NCBI GenBank assembly: GCA_963708235.1
Contig: OY970200.1
Location: forward strand, 3,348,001-3,412,000
Direction: 5' to 3'
From: G963708235 sp963708235
GTDB lineage: Bacteria > Actinomycetota > Acidimicrobiia > Spongiisociales > UBA5794
DNA length: 64,000 nucleotides
The notes under the pieces were generated by a model. That model made no database searches, was not told where the DNA came from, and saw only the letters and a list, made by a program, of their open reading frames with translations. The position numbers and the translations under genes were made by a program. Numbering within the stretch: position 1 is the first letter of the stretch; each line of letters opens with the position of its first letter. Shown piece by piece: positions 52,996-62,735 of this stretch.

Positions 52996-55506
52996 TCAGT
53001 CGACCCGGATGGCGTCGAGGACGTCGAGCCGGGCGGCGCGGTGCGCCGGACGCAGCGCGGCGACGATGCCGACTCCGGCTCCGACGACGAGCACCAGGGC
53101 CAGGCGGCCCACCGGCGCCGCAAATGTCCCGATGCCATCAGCCGATCCGAGCAGACCCCAGGCCAGGAACATCCCGAGACCGATGCCACCCGCCGTCCCG
53201 AACGTCGAGATGATCACCGACTCCCACCGCACCATCCTGCGAAGCTGGCTCCGGGTCTGACCGACGGCGCGGAGCAGACCCAGTTCCGAGGTGCGCTCGT
53301 GGAGCGAGAGGGTGATGGTGTTGGCGATCCCCATCAGGGCGATCCCGATCGACAGCGCCAGCAGGACGTAGACGATGGCGAGGAACTGGTTGAGCTCCCC
53401 GGCAACCGTCTCCATGTACTCGGCAGCATTCTGGACCTGGCCGGCGCCGTGGGCAGCGGCGACGGCTTCCACGGCGTTGCGCCCGGTTTCGGTGTCTACC
53501 CCATCGGCGAACCCGACCAGCACCATGTCGTGCATCCGCTGTCCGGCGTGGGGTTCCCACACCGCAGTCGGCATCAAGACCGATCCGGTCAGATCCGCCA
53601 TTCCGTAGATCGCCCCGACCTCGAGGTCGGCGACGTCCCCGTCCACGAAGCCGATCGGCAGCGGCGACCCCACCACGAGGTTGCGCTCGTCGGCGAACGC
53701 CGTCGACACCGCCACCGCTTCGTCCCCGAGTGCCTCGAAGCTGCCCTGTCGAAGATCGAGATCGATGACGGTGGCGACGCTGACGGGGTCGACGACCGAG
53801 ACCACCATCTCCTCACCGGCGACGGTGACCGCTGCGGACTCCGCGGAGGCGACCACCGCCACATCGTCGAGCTCGGCGAGGTCGTCGGCCATTGCCGGGT
53901 CCAGCCCGACCCCGCTCCATCCCTCGTTGAAGATCGCCAGGTCGCCGCGGAACGATCCGGCCAGGGTTGCATCCAGAGAGGCCTGCACCGACGCCGCCAG
54001 CACGGTGAACAACGTCACCACACAGATGCCGATCATGAGAGCGGTTGCGGTGCTCGAGGTCCGCTTCGGGTTCCGCATCGCATTGCGCTGAGCCAGTTCC
54101 CCGGACACTCCCCGGAACCGCGCCACGGGCGATCCGATGACCCGACCGGCGACCCGCGCCACCACGGGTCCCAGCACCAGCATTCCGACGGTGGCACCCA
54201 ACGCACCCAACCCGGCGGCCGCAAGCTGGTTGCCACCATCGCCCAGTCCCACCACCACGATCACGGCGACACCGGCCACGGCCAGCAACCCGCCGAAGAC
54301 CACCCGGGCCCATGAGACCCGGGTCGACTCGGCGGCGGTCTCGCGCAATGCGGCGACGGGTGCGATTCCCGAGGCCTTGATGGCGGGAAACAGCCCGGCG
54401 ACGAAGGTGACCACCACCCCGATCACCAGGGCGGTCAGGAGACTGGCGGGACGAACCATCAACTGTTCGGCGCTGACGAAGCCCTTCATCAGGTTGGCCA
54501 GCCCGACTCCGGCGGCGATGCCTGCAATCGACGCCAGCGCGCCGATGACGATCGACTCCGCCGCCATCGATCGCAACACCTGGCTCCGTGAGGCTCCGAC
54601 GGCTCGTAGCAACGCCGACTCGCGGGATCGCTGAGCCAGGATGATCGAGAAGGTGTTGTAGATGCTGAACGTCGCCACCAGCAGCGCGATGCCGCTGAAA
54701 ATACGGAGGAACATCTCGAAGAACCCGAGGAAATCGGCACCGATGTCCTCGTTCTGCTCGGCGGTGAGGGCGGTGGCGGTGATCACCTCGACTCCGTCGG
54801 GGAGAAGCGGCGCCAACATGCCGGCCAGTTCGTCTTCCCCGGTGCCATCGGCGGCGCGCACCCGCACCGTTCCGATCTCGCCGTCGCCGCCGAAGATCGA
54901 TCGGGCATGGTCGAGCGTGAGACTGGTGAAGCTGGGGCCGGCGAAGTCCTCGCGGCCGGCAAAGGCGGACAACCCGACGATCTCGACCTCGATCGGGGCC
55001 GGTGTCCGCAGGGTGGTCACGGACCCGATGGTGAGATCCCCGGCTTCGGCGGTGACCCCGTCGATGACGGCCTCGTGCGGCTCCTGCGGAGCGCGGCCCT
55101 CGACGATGCGGTGGGGGTTGAGTTCGGGGTCCTCGATCCAGTTGCCGGCCAGCGTGGGCGGTCCGTCACCGCCGAGGATGGTCCCGTCTGCGCCGACAAG
55201 CTGTCCCATGCCTTCGATGGACGGCTCGGCGGCAGCCACCCCGGGCACCGCCCGGATATCGTCGATGAGGGACTCGGGCACCGGCCGGCGCACGGCGAGT
55301 TCCTCGCTTCCGAGCGAATCCGCCCCCCGCACCACGACATCGGTCCCGGCGTTGCCGTCGGTGAAGATCTGACTGAACGAATCGCGCGCGGTGTCGCCGA
55401 ACACCAGGGTGCCGGCCAGGAAGGCGATACCGAGGAACACGGCGAAGAAGGTGCCGGCGAACCGGCGTTTGTGAGAGGTGATGCTGCGACGGGCAATGGT
55501 GAACAC
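52996..55506 (-). CDS. FtsX-like ABC transporter permease (MacB-type, duplicated)
   Basis: An 836-residue permease with one N-terminal helix, a large periplasmic-type domain (about 45-260), a first FtsX block of three helices (about 265-400, with IYNTFSIILAQRSRESALLR), another extracytoplasmic domain, and a second FtsX block at the end (ANTITLSLHERTSELGLLRA). This duplicated layout is typical of actinobacterial MacB-like exporters, which move lipids, peptides or antibiotics outwards or act mechanically on the envelope. GTG 55506 has AGGAG six bases upstream. The ATPase gene lies 78 bp upstream; together they form a complete transporter. Confidence 0.88.
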   Translation of the reverse strand: MFTIARRSITSHKRRFAGTFFAVFLGIAFLAGTLVFGDTARDSFSQIFTDGNAGTDVVVRGADSLGSEELAVRRPVPESLIDDIRAVPGVAAAEPSIEGMGQLVGADGTILGGDGPPTLAGNWIEDPELNPHRIVEGRAPQEPHEAVIDGVTAEAGDLTIGSVTTLRTPAPIEVEIVGLSAFAGREDFAGPSFTSLTLDHARSIFGGDGEIGTVRVRAADGTGEDELAGMLAPLLPDGVEVITATALTAEQNEDIGADFLGFFEMFLRIFSGIALLVATFSIYNTFSIILAQRSRESALLRAVGASRSQVLRSMAAESIVIGALASIAGIAAGVGLANLMKGFVSAEQLMVRPASLLTALVIGVVVTFVAGLFPAIKASGIAPVAALRETAAESTRVSWARVVFGGLLAVAGVAVIVVVGLGDGGNQLAAAGLGALGATVGMLVLGPVVARVAGRVIGSPVARFRGVSGELAQRNAMRNPKRTSSTATALMIGICVVTLFTVLAASVQASLDATLAGSFRGDLAIFNEGWSGVGLDPAMADDLAELDDVAVVASAESAAVTVAGEEMVVSVVDPVSVATVIDLDLRQGSFEALGDEAVAVSTAFADERNLVVGSPLPIGFVDGDVADLEVGAIYGMADLTGSVLMPTAVWEPHAGQRMHDMVLVGFADGVDTETGRNAVEAVAAAHGAGQVQNAAEYMETVAGELNQFLAIVYVLLALSIGIALMGIANTITLSLHERTSELGLLRAVGQTRSQLRRMVRWESVIISTFGTAGGIGLGMFLAWGLLGSADGIGTFAAPVGRLALVLVVGAGVGIVAALRPAHRAARLDVLDAIRVD

Positions 55507-55584
55507 GGTGAACTCCTCGGTGAGGTGTGTCGCACGGACACACGAGACGGGGGCGGATGTCGGGCGGTACGGCAGGAGCCGCGG

Positions 55585-56352
<768 letters not shown>

Positions 56353-56663
56353 GGTGGGGTTCTCCCTGGGTGTGCGACGGGTGTCCTGGATCATGAAGTC
56401 ACCATGCCCCGGGAAGCCTTCGGGCTCAATCGTGGGGGCAGGCGTCTTGTCGGTACGGTCAGCCGCACCCGGAAGGAGCGGCAACCTCCACCCATCGTGG
56501 ATGCCATCGCCGGACCCGACCATCGGGTATCACCCTGGGCTTCCCCCGATTCGTGGTCCCCGGTCTCGGGGCCGATACCTGGTCGGTGACGGATGCGGCA
56601 CACCGGCTTGCGGTCCCGAGACGCAACCGCAACCCCGAGGACGGCAGCGCCAGCCGTTGCCGG
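56353..56663. other. Gene-free 311-bp spacer
   Basis: This lies upstream of the ABC operon and downstream of the ferredoxin gene. I see no credible reading frame, repeat or clear hairpin. It must hold the promoter of the ABC operon, but no good -10 could be singled out. Confidence 0.5.
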
Positions 56664-57020
56664 TCAGGCTGGGGACGAGATGCGCTTGCGCCGTTTGGCC
56701 AGCCGAATCGTCGCCTTGCGCCGTGCCGACCCACGAACGATGCGTTTGCGGAGGCGACGGGACGGGTGCCGGTCCCCGGCGCTGACGGCGAGGATCTCGC
56801 TGCGAATGGCGCCACGTACCCGCTCGACAAACTCCAGGCGATCCCCGATGGTGATGGCAACCGCCGGACCGGAGCAGATCCCGAGACACCCGACCGGCTC
56901 CACGGCGATTCCGGCTTCGGCCAGGGCGGCGCACAGTTTCCTACGGGCGTCGCCGCGGCAATCGGAACCGCGGCACACCACGACCGTCCCTGCGGCGAGC
57001 GGAAGCACCTCGGTGGTCAT
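56664..57020 (-). CDS. Thioredoxin-like [2Fe-2S] ferredoxin domain protein
   Basis: A 118-residue protein. Residues 1-75 form a thioredoxin-like ferredoxin with four cysteines in the pattern VVCRGSDCR and VGCLGICSGPAV, as in NuoE-like and cobalt-pathway ferredoxins, so it should bind a [2Fe-2S] cluster and carry electrons. The C-terminal 40 residues are extremely basic (RRLRKRIVRGSARRKATIRL) and may contact nucleic acid or a partner; such a tail is unusual. AGGAGG precedes the ATG at 57020, and an imperfect palindrome lies 32-55 bases upstream. Confidence 0.8.
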   Translation of the reverse strand: MTTEVLPLAAGTVVVCRGSDCRGDARRKLCAALAEAGIAVEPVGCLGICSGPAVAITIGDRLEFVERVRGAIRSEILAVSAGDRHPSRRLRKRIVRGSARRKATIRLAKRRKRISSPA

Positions 57021-57051
57021 GTCCCTCCTGGCTCGAGCCGACCCAAACGGA

Positions 57052-57075
57052 TTAACACTATCGCGACAGTGTAAA
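57052..57075. promoter_or_regulatory. Imperfect 24-bp palindrome upstream of the ferredoxin gene
   Basis: ACACT and AGTGT flank a central TCGCGA, with outer TT/AA pairs and two mismatches. This AT-richer island lies directly upstream of the ferredoxin start and is a likely binding site for a dimeric regulator, perhaps redox- or iron-responsive given the target. Confidence 0.55.
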
Positions 57076-57119
57076 TCTAGTCCGGCGCCACCGCTGCGGC
57101 GGAAATCGACTGCCCCCGC

Positions 57120-58403
57120 TCAGGGGAGTGCGGCGAGCTTGCGCTCGAGCACCCCTCGTTCGCGTGCGTTTCCGCAGAGTCGAACCGCCAGCATCAGCTC
57201 CTCCCTTGCCTCGGCGGTTCGTCCGAGTCGGATGAGCAGCTCCCCGCGCACGGTCGGGAGCAGATGGGAGCCGGCCAGTGTCCCGGCGGCGACCAGGCGA
57301 TCGACCATCCGAAGCCCGGCAGCGGAGCCTTCGGCCATCGACAACGCAACCGCCCGGTTCAGTTCGACGATCGGCGAGGGCGCCAGCCGGGCGAGCGCCT
57401 CGTAGAGGACCACGATCCTTCCCCAGTCGGTGTCCTCGATGGACCCGGCGACGGCGTGGCACTCGGCGATCGCCGCCTGCAGTCCGTAGGCGCCAAGACC
57501 GTTGCCGACGTTCCCCGCCCGGGCAAGGGCGGCGCGGCCACGTCGCACGGCGGCCCGGTCCCACCGCCGCCGATCCTGGTCCGCCAGCAGCACCGGAGTT
57601 CCGTCCGGGCCGGTGCGGGCGGGGAACCTCGCCGCGGTCAGCTCCAGCAACGCCAGCAGACCGTGAACTTCGGACTCGTCAGGCATCAGGTGGGCGAGCA
57701 CCCGGGCCAACCGCACCCCTTCACGGGCGAGATCGAAGCGGATCAGATCGTCCCCCGACGATGCCGTCGACCCTTCGGTGAAGATGACGTACACCACGCT
57801 GAGCACCGAACCCAGCCGCTCCCGACGCTCTTCGACCGGAGGTACCTCGAACCGGGCCCGAGCCGCCGACAGCGTCTTCTTGGCCCGGGTGATGCGGGCC
57901 TGGACGGTGGCGGTCGGCACCAGGAACGCCGAGGAGATCTCGTCGCTGGTGAGGCCCCCGACGGTCCGCAGGGTCAACGCCACACGGGCCTCGGGTGACA
58001 GCACCGGATGGCATGCGATGAAGACCAGCGCCAGGACATCGTCGTCGATGCGGTCGGGATCCATCACGATGTCGCCGGGGTCGGCGGCATCGGTACCTCC
58101 CGGCGCCGCACCGGAGGCGACGCCGCCCTCGATCAGTTCGTGACCGAGGGCGGCATACCGTTCGTCGAGAGCGGTACGGCGCCGGAAGACGTCGATCGCC
58201 CGCCGCCTGCCCACCGTCAGCAGCCAACCTGCGGGGTGTGCGGGGACACCGTCGCGGGGCCAGTTCACCAGCGCCTCGGCCAGGGCTTCCTGAGCGAGAT
58301 CCTCGGCGAGAGCGAAGTCGCCGGTGTAGCGGGCGAGCGCACCGACGATCCGCGCCGACTCGATCCGCCACACCACACCGACGGCTTCGCGGGCATCGCT
58401 CAC
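57120..58403 (-). CDS. ECF42-type RNA polymerase sigma factor (DUF6596)
   Basis: A 427-residue sigma factor. Regions 2 and 4 lie in the first 200 residues (ARIVGALARYTGDFALAEDL, then GWLLTVGRRRAIDVFRRR, and LTSDEISSAFLVPTATVQAR). The remaining 220 residues are the helical TPR-like extension of this group (FTEGSTASSGDDLIRFDLAR, then LYEALARLAPSPIVELNRAV), which regulates activity without an anti-sigma factor. GTG 58403 overlaps the stop of a YCII gene by four bases (GTGA), the classical ECF42 arrangement. Confidence 0.92.
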   Translation of the reverse strand: MSDAREAVGVVWRIESARIVGALARYTGDFALAEDLAQEALAEALVNWPRDGVPAHPAGWLLTVGRRRAIDVFRRRTALDERYAALGHELIEGGVASGAAPGGTDAADPGDIVMDPDRIDDDVLALVFIACHPVLSPEARVALTLRTVGGLTSDEISSAFLVPTATVQARITRAKKTLSAARARFEVPPVEERRERLGSVLSVVYVIFTEGSTASSGDDLIRFDLAREGVRLARVLAHLMPDESEVHGLLALLELTAARFPARTGPDGTPVLLADQDRRRWDRAAVRRGRAALARAGNVGNGLGAYGLQAAIAECHAVAGSIEDTDWGRIVVLYEALARLAPSPIVELNRAVALSMAEGSAAGLRMVDRLVAAGTLAGSHLLPTVRGELLIRLGRTAEAREELMLAVRLCGNARERGVLERKLAALP

Positions 58404-58819
58404 AGCTGGCCGGTCGCCTCCCGCCACGCCCGCTCCTTCTGGACCCACTCGTTGTCCTGGGGGAACTCGTCGATGCTGGCGACCCGACGGATCTCGGTCT
58501 TCATCCCGGGTCCGGCCATCGGTGCCCGCTTCGCCCACTCCACGGCTTCCTCCTTGGAGGCCACATCGAGGATCCAGTAGCCACCGAACAGTTCCTTGGT
58601 CTCCCCGTACGGTCCGTCGGTGACCACCGGCGGTTCCGTCGAGTAGTCGACCACCACTCCGTCGGCGGCGTCGTCGAGACCTTCGGCGGCGACCAACACT
58701 CCCGCAGACACCATCTCGTCGTTGAAGCGACCCATCGTCTCGATGATCTCGTCGAAGTCGATGTTCTCGAACTCGGCGTACGCCTCGTCGCTGGCTCGCA
58801 TGATCAGCATGTACTTCAC
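58400..58819 (-). CDS. YCII-related (DGPF) protein paired with the ECF42 sigma factor
   Basis: A 139-residue alpha/beta-barrel dimer of the YCII/DGPF kind. It starts KYMLIMRASDEAYAEF and carries the eponymous TDGPYGETKELFGGYWILD, then KEEAVEWAKRAPM. Such proteins are found directly before ECF42 sigma genes in actinobacteria; their reaction is not established. GTG 58819 is used, with GGGAG seven bases upstream. Translation of the sigma factor is coupled to this gene. Confidence 0.9.
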   Translation of the reverse strand: MKYMLIMRASDEAYAEFENIDFDEIIETMGRFNDEMVSAGVLVAAEGLDDAADGVVVDYSTEPPVVTDGPYGETKELFGGYWILDVASKEEAVEWAKRAPMAGPGMKTEIRRVASIDEFPQDNEWVQKERAWREATGQL

Positions 58820-58925
58820 AGTACGGCTCCCTCTGTGACAGACCCCGTCTGGGTCTTCTCGACCATAGGTCGAATGGGGATGTCGCGGATCGACAGTATC
58901 CCCGGAAAAATCGTGTCGACGCCGC

Positions 58926-59738
58926 TCAGCGGTAGCGAACGCTGACGTTCCCGGCGGAGGTGGAGGCGGAGATGGCGCGGTCTGAGGTGGGGTCGGTCCG
59001 GACATCCCCGGCGACGTCGCCGTAGCTCGACGACAGATCGAGGCGGTAGGCGACCCCGGACTCCGGGACGACGATGTCGAGGTCTCCGTAGCTGGAGGTG
59101 GCTCGGACGTTGTGGGGCTCGACGGCGAACTCGATGACGACGTTCCCACTCGAGGTCGATGCCGAGACCACGGTCGCCGCCAGTCCCTCGAGACGGACAT
59201 CGCCGTAGTTGGTGGCGAACATCACGTTTCCCGACAACCGCACCCCACGCATCGATCCACTCGATGACGATGCGGAGACATCCCCGGTGAAGTCGGACAC
59301 GGCCACGTCCCCGTAGTGGCTGGCGGCCACGACCTGGACCCCCGCCGGAGCGCGGACCACGACATCGGTGCTGCACGAGTTGAACTGGGCGATGGTGGGG
59401 CAGGTCGATTCGATGGCGAGCCGGCCGTCGACGAGGTCCTGGTGCTGGGAGCCGGAGAGGAGCCCGCGACGGACGGTCATCTCCACCTCCGCCTCCGGAC
59501 CGTCGGTGGCGACCACCGTGACGGTCCCCGAGTCGACGGCGATGTCGACCATCGTGACCTCGGCGGCCTCGTAGGTGAAGGCGAGGTCATCGGAGGTCAG
59601 CGCCAGCCGGTCGGCGATGAGGTAGGCCGCCCACAGCAGGGTGAGCACCGCAAACACCGATCCCACCCCGATCCAAGCGATGCGAACGGGACGCGGGATC
59701 ACCATCGGGCGGACGGGTGTGTGGACAGATGACCTCAT
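58926..59738 (-). CDS. DUF4097-family membrane protein of a two-component operon
   Basis: A 270-residue protein with an N-terminal helix (IAWIGVGSVFAVLTLLWAAY) and a long repetitive beta-solenoid of the DUF4097 kind, in which SSSGSMRGVRL, ATNYGDVRLEGL, STSSGNVVIEF and SSYGDLDIVV recur. The solenoid is probably outside the membrane. Its ATG overlaps the response-regulator stop by four bases, so the three genes form one unit. DUF4097 domains also occur in LiaX/YvlB-like envelope-stress proteins next to NarL-type regulators, so a role in sensing or responding to cell-wall stress is a reasonable inference. Confidence 0.85.
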   Translation of the reverse strand: MRSSVHTPVRPMVIPRPVRIAWIGVGSVFAVLTLLWAAYLIADRLALTSDDLAFTYEAAEVTMVDIAVDSGTVTVVATDGPEAEVEMTVRRGLLSGSQHQDLVDGRLAIESTCPTIAQFNSCSTDVVVRAPAGVQVVAASHYGDVAVSDFTGDVSASSSSGSMRGVRLSGNVMFATNYGDVRLEGLAATVVSASTSSGNVVIEFAVEPHNVRATSSYGDLDIVVPESGVAYRLDLSSSYGDVAGDVRTDPTSDRAISASTSAGNVSVRYR

Positions 59739-60379
59739 GATTCCATCCAGCGGAGCACGGCGAGGACCCGGCGGTGATCCTCCTGGGTCGGTGGCAGATC
59801 GAGCTTGGTGAAGATGTTGGTGACGTGCTTCTCGACGGCCCGTTCCGAGACGACCAGCTCGGTGGCGATGGCGGCATTGGTCCGCCCCTCGGCCATCAGG
59901 CCGAGCACGTCACGCTCACGGGGAGTCAGACGATCGATGGGATCGCGGCGTCGGGACCGTGCGAGGAGTTGTGCGACCACCTCGGGATCGAGGGCGGCGC
60001 CACCCTCCCCGACGCGGACCACCGCACCCAGGAAGTCGCCGATGTCCGCCACCCGTTCCTTGAGGAGGTAGCCGATCCCCCCGGTCTCTCCGGTGAGCAG
60101 CTCGGTGGCGTATCGCTCCTCGACATACTGCGACAGCACGAGGATTCCGACTGCCGGCCAGCGACGACGGATCTCGATGGCGGCGCGCAACCCGTCGTCG
60201 GTGTGCGTCGGCGGCATACGGACATCGACCACGGCGAGGTCGGGCTGGTGTCGTTCCACTGCGGCGACCAGTGTCTCGGCGTCGCCGACGGCGGCAACCA
60301 CGTCGTGACCACCGTCGTCGAGGAGGCGGATCAACCCGGCCCGCAACAGGACACCGTCTTCTGCGATCACGATCCGCAT
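59735..60379 (-). CDS. NarL/LuxR-type response regulator
   Basis: A 214-residue response regulator. The receiver domain has IAEDGVLLRAGLIRLL (acidic pocket), the phosphate-accepting Asp in LAVVDVRMPP and the Lys in GYLLKERV. The C-terminal LuxR helix-turn-helix reads LTPRERDVLGLMAEGRTNAA and SERAVEKHVTNIFTKL. It should be phosphorylated by the kinase encoded just upstream, with which it overlaps by 13 bases, and is followed by the DUF4097 gene. Confidence 0.92.
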   Translation of the reverse strand: MRIVIAEDGVLLRAGLIRLLDDGGHDVVAAVGDAETLVAAVERHQPDLAVVDVRMPPTHTDDGLRAAIEIRRRWPAVGILVLSQYVEERYATELLTGETGGIGYLLKERVADIGDFLGAVVRVGEGGAALDPEVVAQLLARSRRRDPIDRLTPRERDVLGLMAEGRTNAAIATELVVSERAVEKHVTNIFTKLDLPPTQEDHRRVLAVLRWMES

Positions 60380-61623
60380 GGCAACTCCACAACGATCGTC
60401 GTCGGACCCCCGACGGGGCTGACCACCTGCATCCAACCGCCCAGCGCCGCGGCGCGATCGCTCAACCCGTGCAGCCCGGTGCCCCGGTCGGCGTCGGCGC
60501 CGCCGATCCCATTGTCGGAAACCTCCACGACGAGGCGGTCGCCGCGGCGTCCTATGGCAACCGACGCCGACGTCGCCTCGGCATGGCGGACCACGTTGGT
60601 CAGCGCCTCGGACACCACGAAGTAGGCGGCGCTCTCCACCGCCGGTGGCGGACGGGTCCCGATGTCCACTTGAAGGGTCACGGGCAACGGGAAGCGGGCG
60701 ACGATTCCGGACAGGGCCGCATCCAGACCACGGTCCTCGAGGATCACCGGGTGGAGCCCCCGCACCAGATCGCGTAGTTCTTTGATGACCGCCTTGACCT
60801 CGGTATGGGCGTCTTCGACGACGCGTTGCTCGGCAGATCCCGGCTCGAGACGTTCCCGGGCCGATCCGAGGTCCATCGCCAGGGCCACCAGGCGTTGCTG
60901 GGCGCCATCGTGGAGATCACGTTCGATGCGACGCCTTTCCGACTCTGCGCTGTCCACCGCTGCCGTTCTGGAGGTCTCCAGCGCACTCACCTGCTCCTCG
61001 AGCGCCTCGGTGCGATCCGTGGACAGCAGCCAGAGACCGGTGACACGGCAGAAACCCGCCATCGCCACCGTGACCCACGGGGCGACCACCACGAACCCCA
61101 CGAAACCCACCACCGAGGCGACCACCGCACCTGGCCCGGGTTCGACCTGGAACCAGATGAAGTCGGCAGCGCCATCGGGCAGACGCGAGACGTAGAGGGG
61201 GAGCGTGGCCAGCACCAGGGAGCCGGACCAGACCCCCACGGCCAGCACCCCGGTGAACAGCGCCAACGGGAGTCCGATGAGGAGATAGGTGATCTCGCGC
61301 CACCGTTCTGCCGACGTGACCCGTTCCACGAAGCGACGCCACCAGGTAGTTGCCTGGGAGGGGCGGACCGGATCGACCATCTCGGTATCGAGGAGGACGG
61401 CGAAGCGCGACCGCTCGATATCGGCGGCGACGTGGGCGAGCGTCATGAAGAGCCAGATCACCGGAACCGCCAGGGGGAACAAGACCAGTAGACCGGCGGA
61501 CACCGCCAACCCGGCCACGGCGAACCCGAAAAGCACACCCGCCAGCGGCATCCCGATGGCGAGATGACACAGCGACCTCCAGGTGAGGCCCTGACGCCAG
61601 GGTTGGACGGCTTGTGCAGGCAT
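60367..61623 (-). CDS. Sensor histidine kinase (HisKA_3 type)
   Basis: A 418-residue membrane kinase. About four to five helices fill residues 15-215 in a sensor-domain layout. The dimerisation helix carries the phospho-His in RIERDLHDGAQQRLVALAMD, and the HATPase domain has VVSEALTNVVRHAEATSASV (N box), VEVSDNGIGGAD (G1) and GTGLHGLSDRAAALGGWM (G2). The start is set at ATG 61623 because TACGCT lies six bases before it; the frame remains open upstream into the repeat array, which is not coding. The absence of a large extracellular domain suggests sensing within the membrane. Confidence 0.9.
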   Translation of the reverse strand: MPAQAVQPWRQGLTWRSLCHLAIGMPLAGVLFGFAVAGLAVSAGLLVLFPLAVPVIWLFMTLAHVAADIERSRFAVLLDTEMVDPVRPSQATTWWRRFVERVTSAERWREITYLLIGLPLALFTGVLAVGVWSGSLVLATLPLYVSRLPDGAADFIWFQVEPGPGAVVASVVGFVGFVVVAPWVTVAMAGFCRVTGLWLLSTDRTEALEEQVSALETSRTAAVDSAESERRRIERDLHDGAQQRLVALAMDLGSARERLEPGSAEQRVVEDAHTEVKAVIKELRDLVRGLHPVILEDRGLDAALSGIVARFPLPVTLQVDIGTRPPPAVESAAYFVVSEALTNVVRHAEATSASVAIGRRGDRLVVEVSDNGIGGADADRGTGLHGLSDRAAALGGWMQVVSPVGGPTTIVVELPCGS

Positions 61624-61629
61624 GGTCCC

Positions 61630-61635
61630 AGCGTA
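61630..61635 (-). promoter_or_regulatory. -10 box TACGCT of the kinase operon (leaderless)
   Basis: TACGCT on the minus strand is followed by six bases and the kinase ATG. The box lies outside the repeat array, but any -35 or activator site would be very close to its edge at 61716. Confidence 0.55.
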
Positions 61636-61715
61636 CGAACAACCGCCGCCGGCGACCAGCATGGTGCCCCGTGTCTTTCCGGTACGGATAACCCCCGTCT
61701 CGGGAGAATCACGCC

Positions 61716-62596
61716 CACGGGACCCATCCACGTTCACGGATGCCGACGTCGCGCCCCGCCCCACCTCCTCCCAGAACCTCGGAGGCACCCCGCCCCCCAG
61801 GGCGGGGAGGGCCAAGAAGAGGAAGCTCCCTTGTTGACTTCCCGGGAAACGCACCACCAGGACGCGACGAGTCGACTTCTGGCCGTCCCCGACCCCCGGG
61901 ACAACATCGCCAACCTCAGACGATCAGGCGCCCTCCCCTCCTGAACCTCCCCGACCCCGGGACAACATCACCAACCTCAGACGATCAGGCGCCTCCCCTC
62001 TTGGCCCTCCCCTCCTCGGGAGGAGGGGTGGCTGCGGACACTGGTGGACGCAGCCGGGGCGGAGCGCGACCTCGAGGTTCCGCCAGACAGCAGCGTCACC
62101 AACGGCCGCCGAACCCAGCGAAAGAACCCGCACGACAACACACACCCACGGGACCCATCCACGTTCACGGATGCCGACGTCGCGCCCCGCCCCACCTCCT
62201 CCCAGAACCTCGGAGGCACCCCGCCCCCCAGGGCGGGGAGGGCCAAGAAAAGGAAGCTCCCTTGTTGACTTCCCGGGAAACGCACCACCAGGACGCGACG
62301 AGCCGACTTCTGGCCCTCCCCGACCCCCGGGACAACATCACCAACCTCAGACGATCAGGCGCCCTCCCCTCCTGAACCTCCCCTCCTCGGGAGGAGGGGT
62401 GGCTGCGGACGCTGGCGGACGCAGCCGGGGCGGAGCGCGACCTCGAGGTTCCGCCAGACAGCAGTGCCACCGACAGCCGCCGGACCTGGCGAAAGAACCC
62501 GCACGACGACACACGCCCACGGGACCCATCCACGTTCACGGATGCCGACGTCGCGCCCCGCCCCACCTCCTCCCAGAACCTCGGAGGCTCCCGCCC
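61716..62596. repeat. Second tandem array of GC-rich repeats, related to the 8-kb array
   Basis: Units start at 61716 (431 bp), 62147 (371 bp) and 62518 (partial). The first is longer because about 60 bp containing GGACAACATC and ATCAGGCGCC is duplicated within it. Each unit carries the same 65-bp core as the first array (61751-61815 and 62182-62246, a diverged and truncated copy from 62553), with the CCCCGCCC/GGGCGGGG hairpin, and a related GCTGCGGAC segment. The unit-specific parts differ from those of the first array. The region 61624-62735 has no believable gene; long open frames across it are by-products of the repeat composition. Confidence 0.9.
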
Positions 62597-62735
62597 CATC
62601 GAGTGGCGGTGGGGAGGGAAAGTCCAGGACGGAGGCGGCGCTCAGTCGCCGGATCGGTCTACTGTGCCTCCGGCTGCAACCAACTACCGACGCATCATGG
62701 ATGCGCCACGAGCCCACCACCACAGGAGCATGACC

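Noticed and set aside
61716..62596. Insertion sequence or MITE pair
   Set aside because: No transposase, no terminal inverted repeats at the unit ends and no visible target duplication; head-to-tail tandem layout does not fit a simple transposon.
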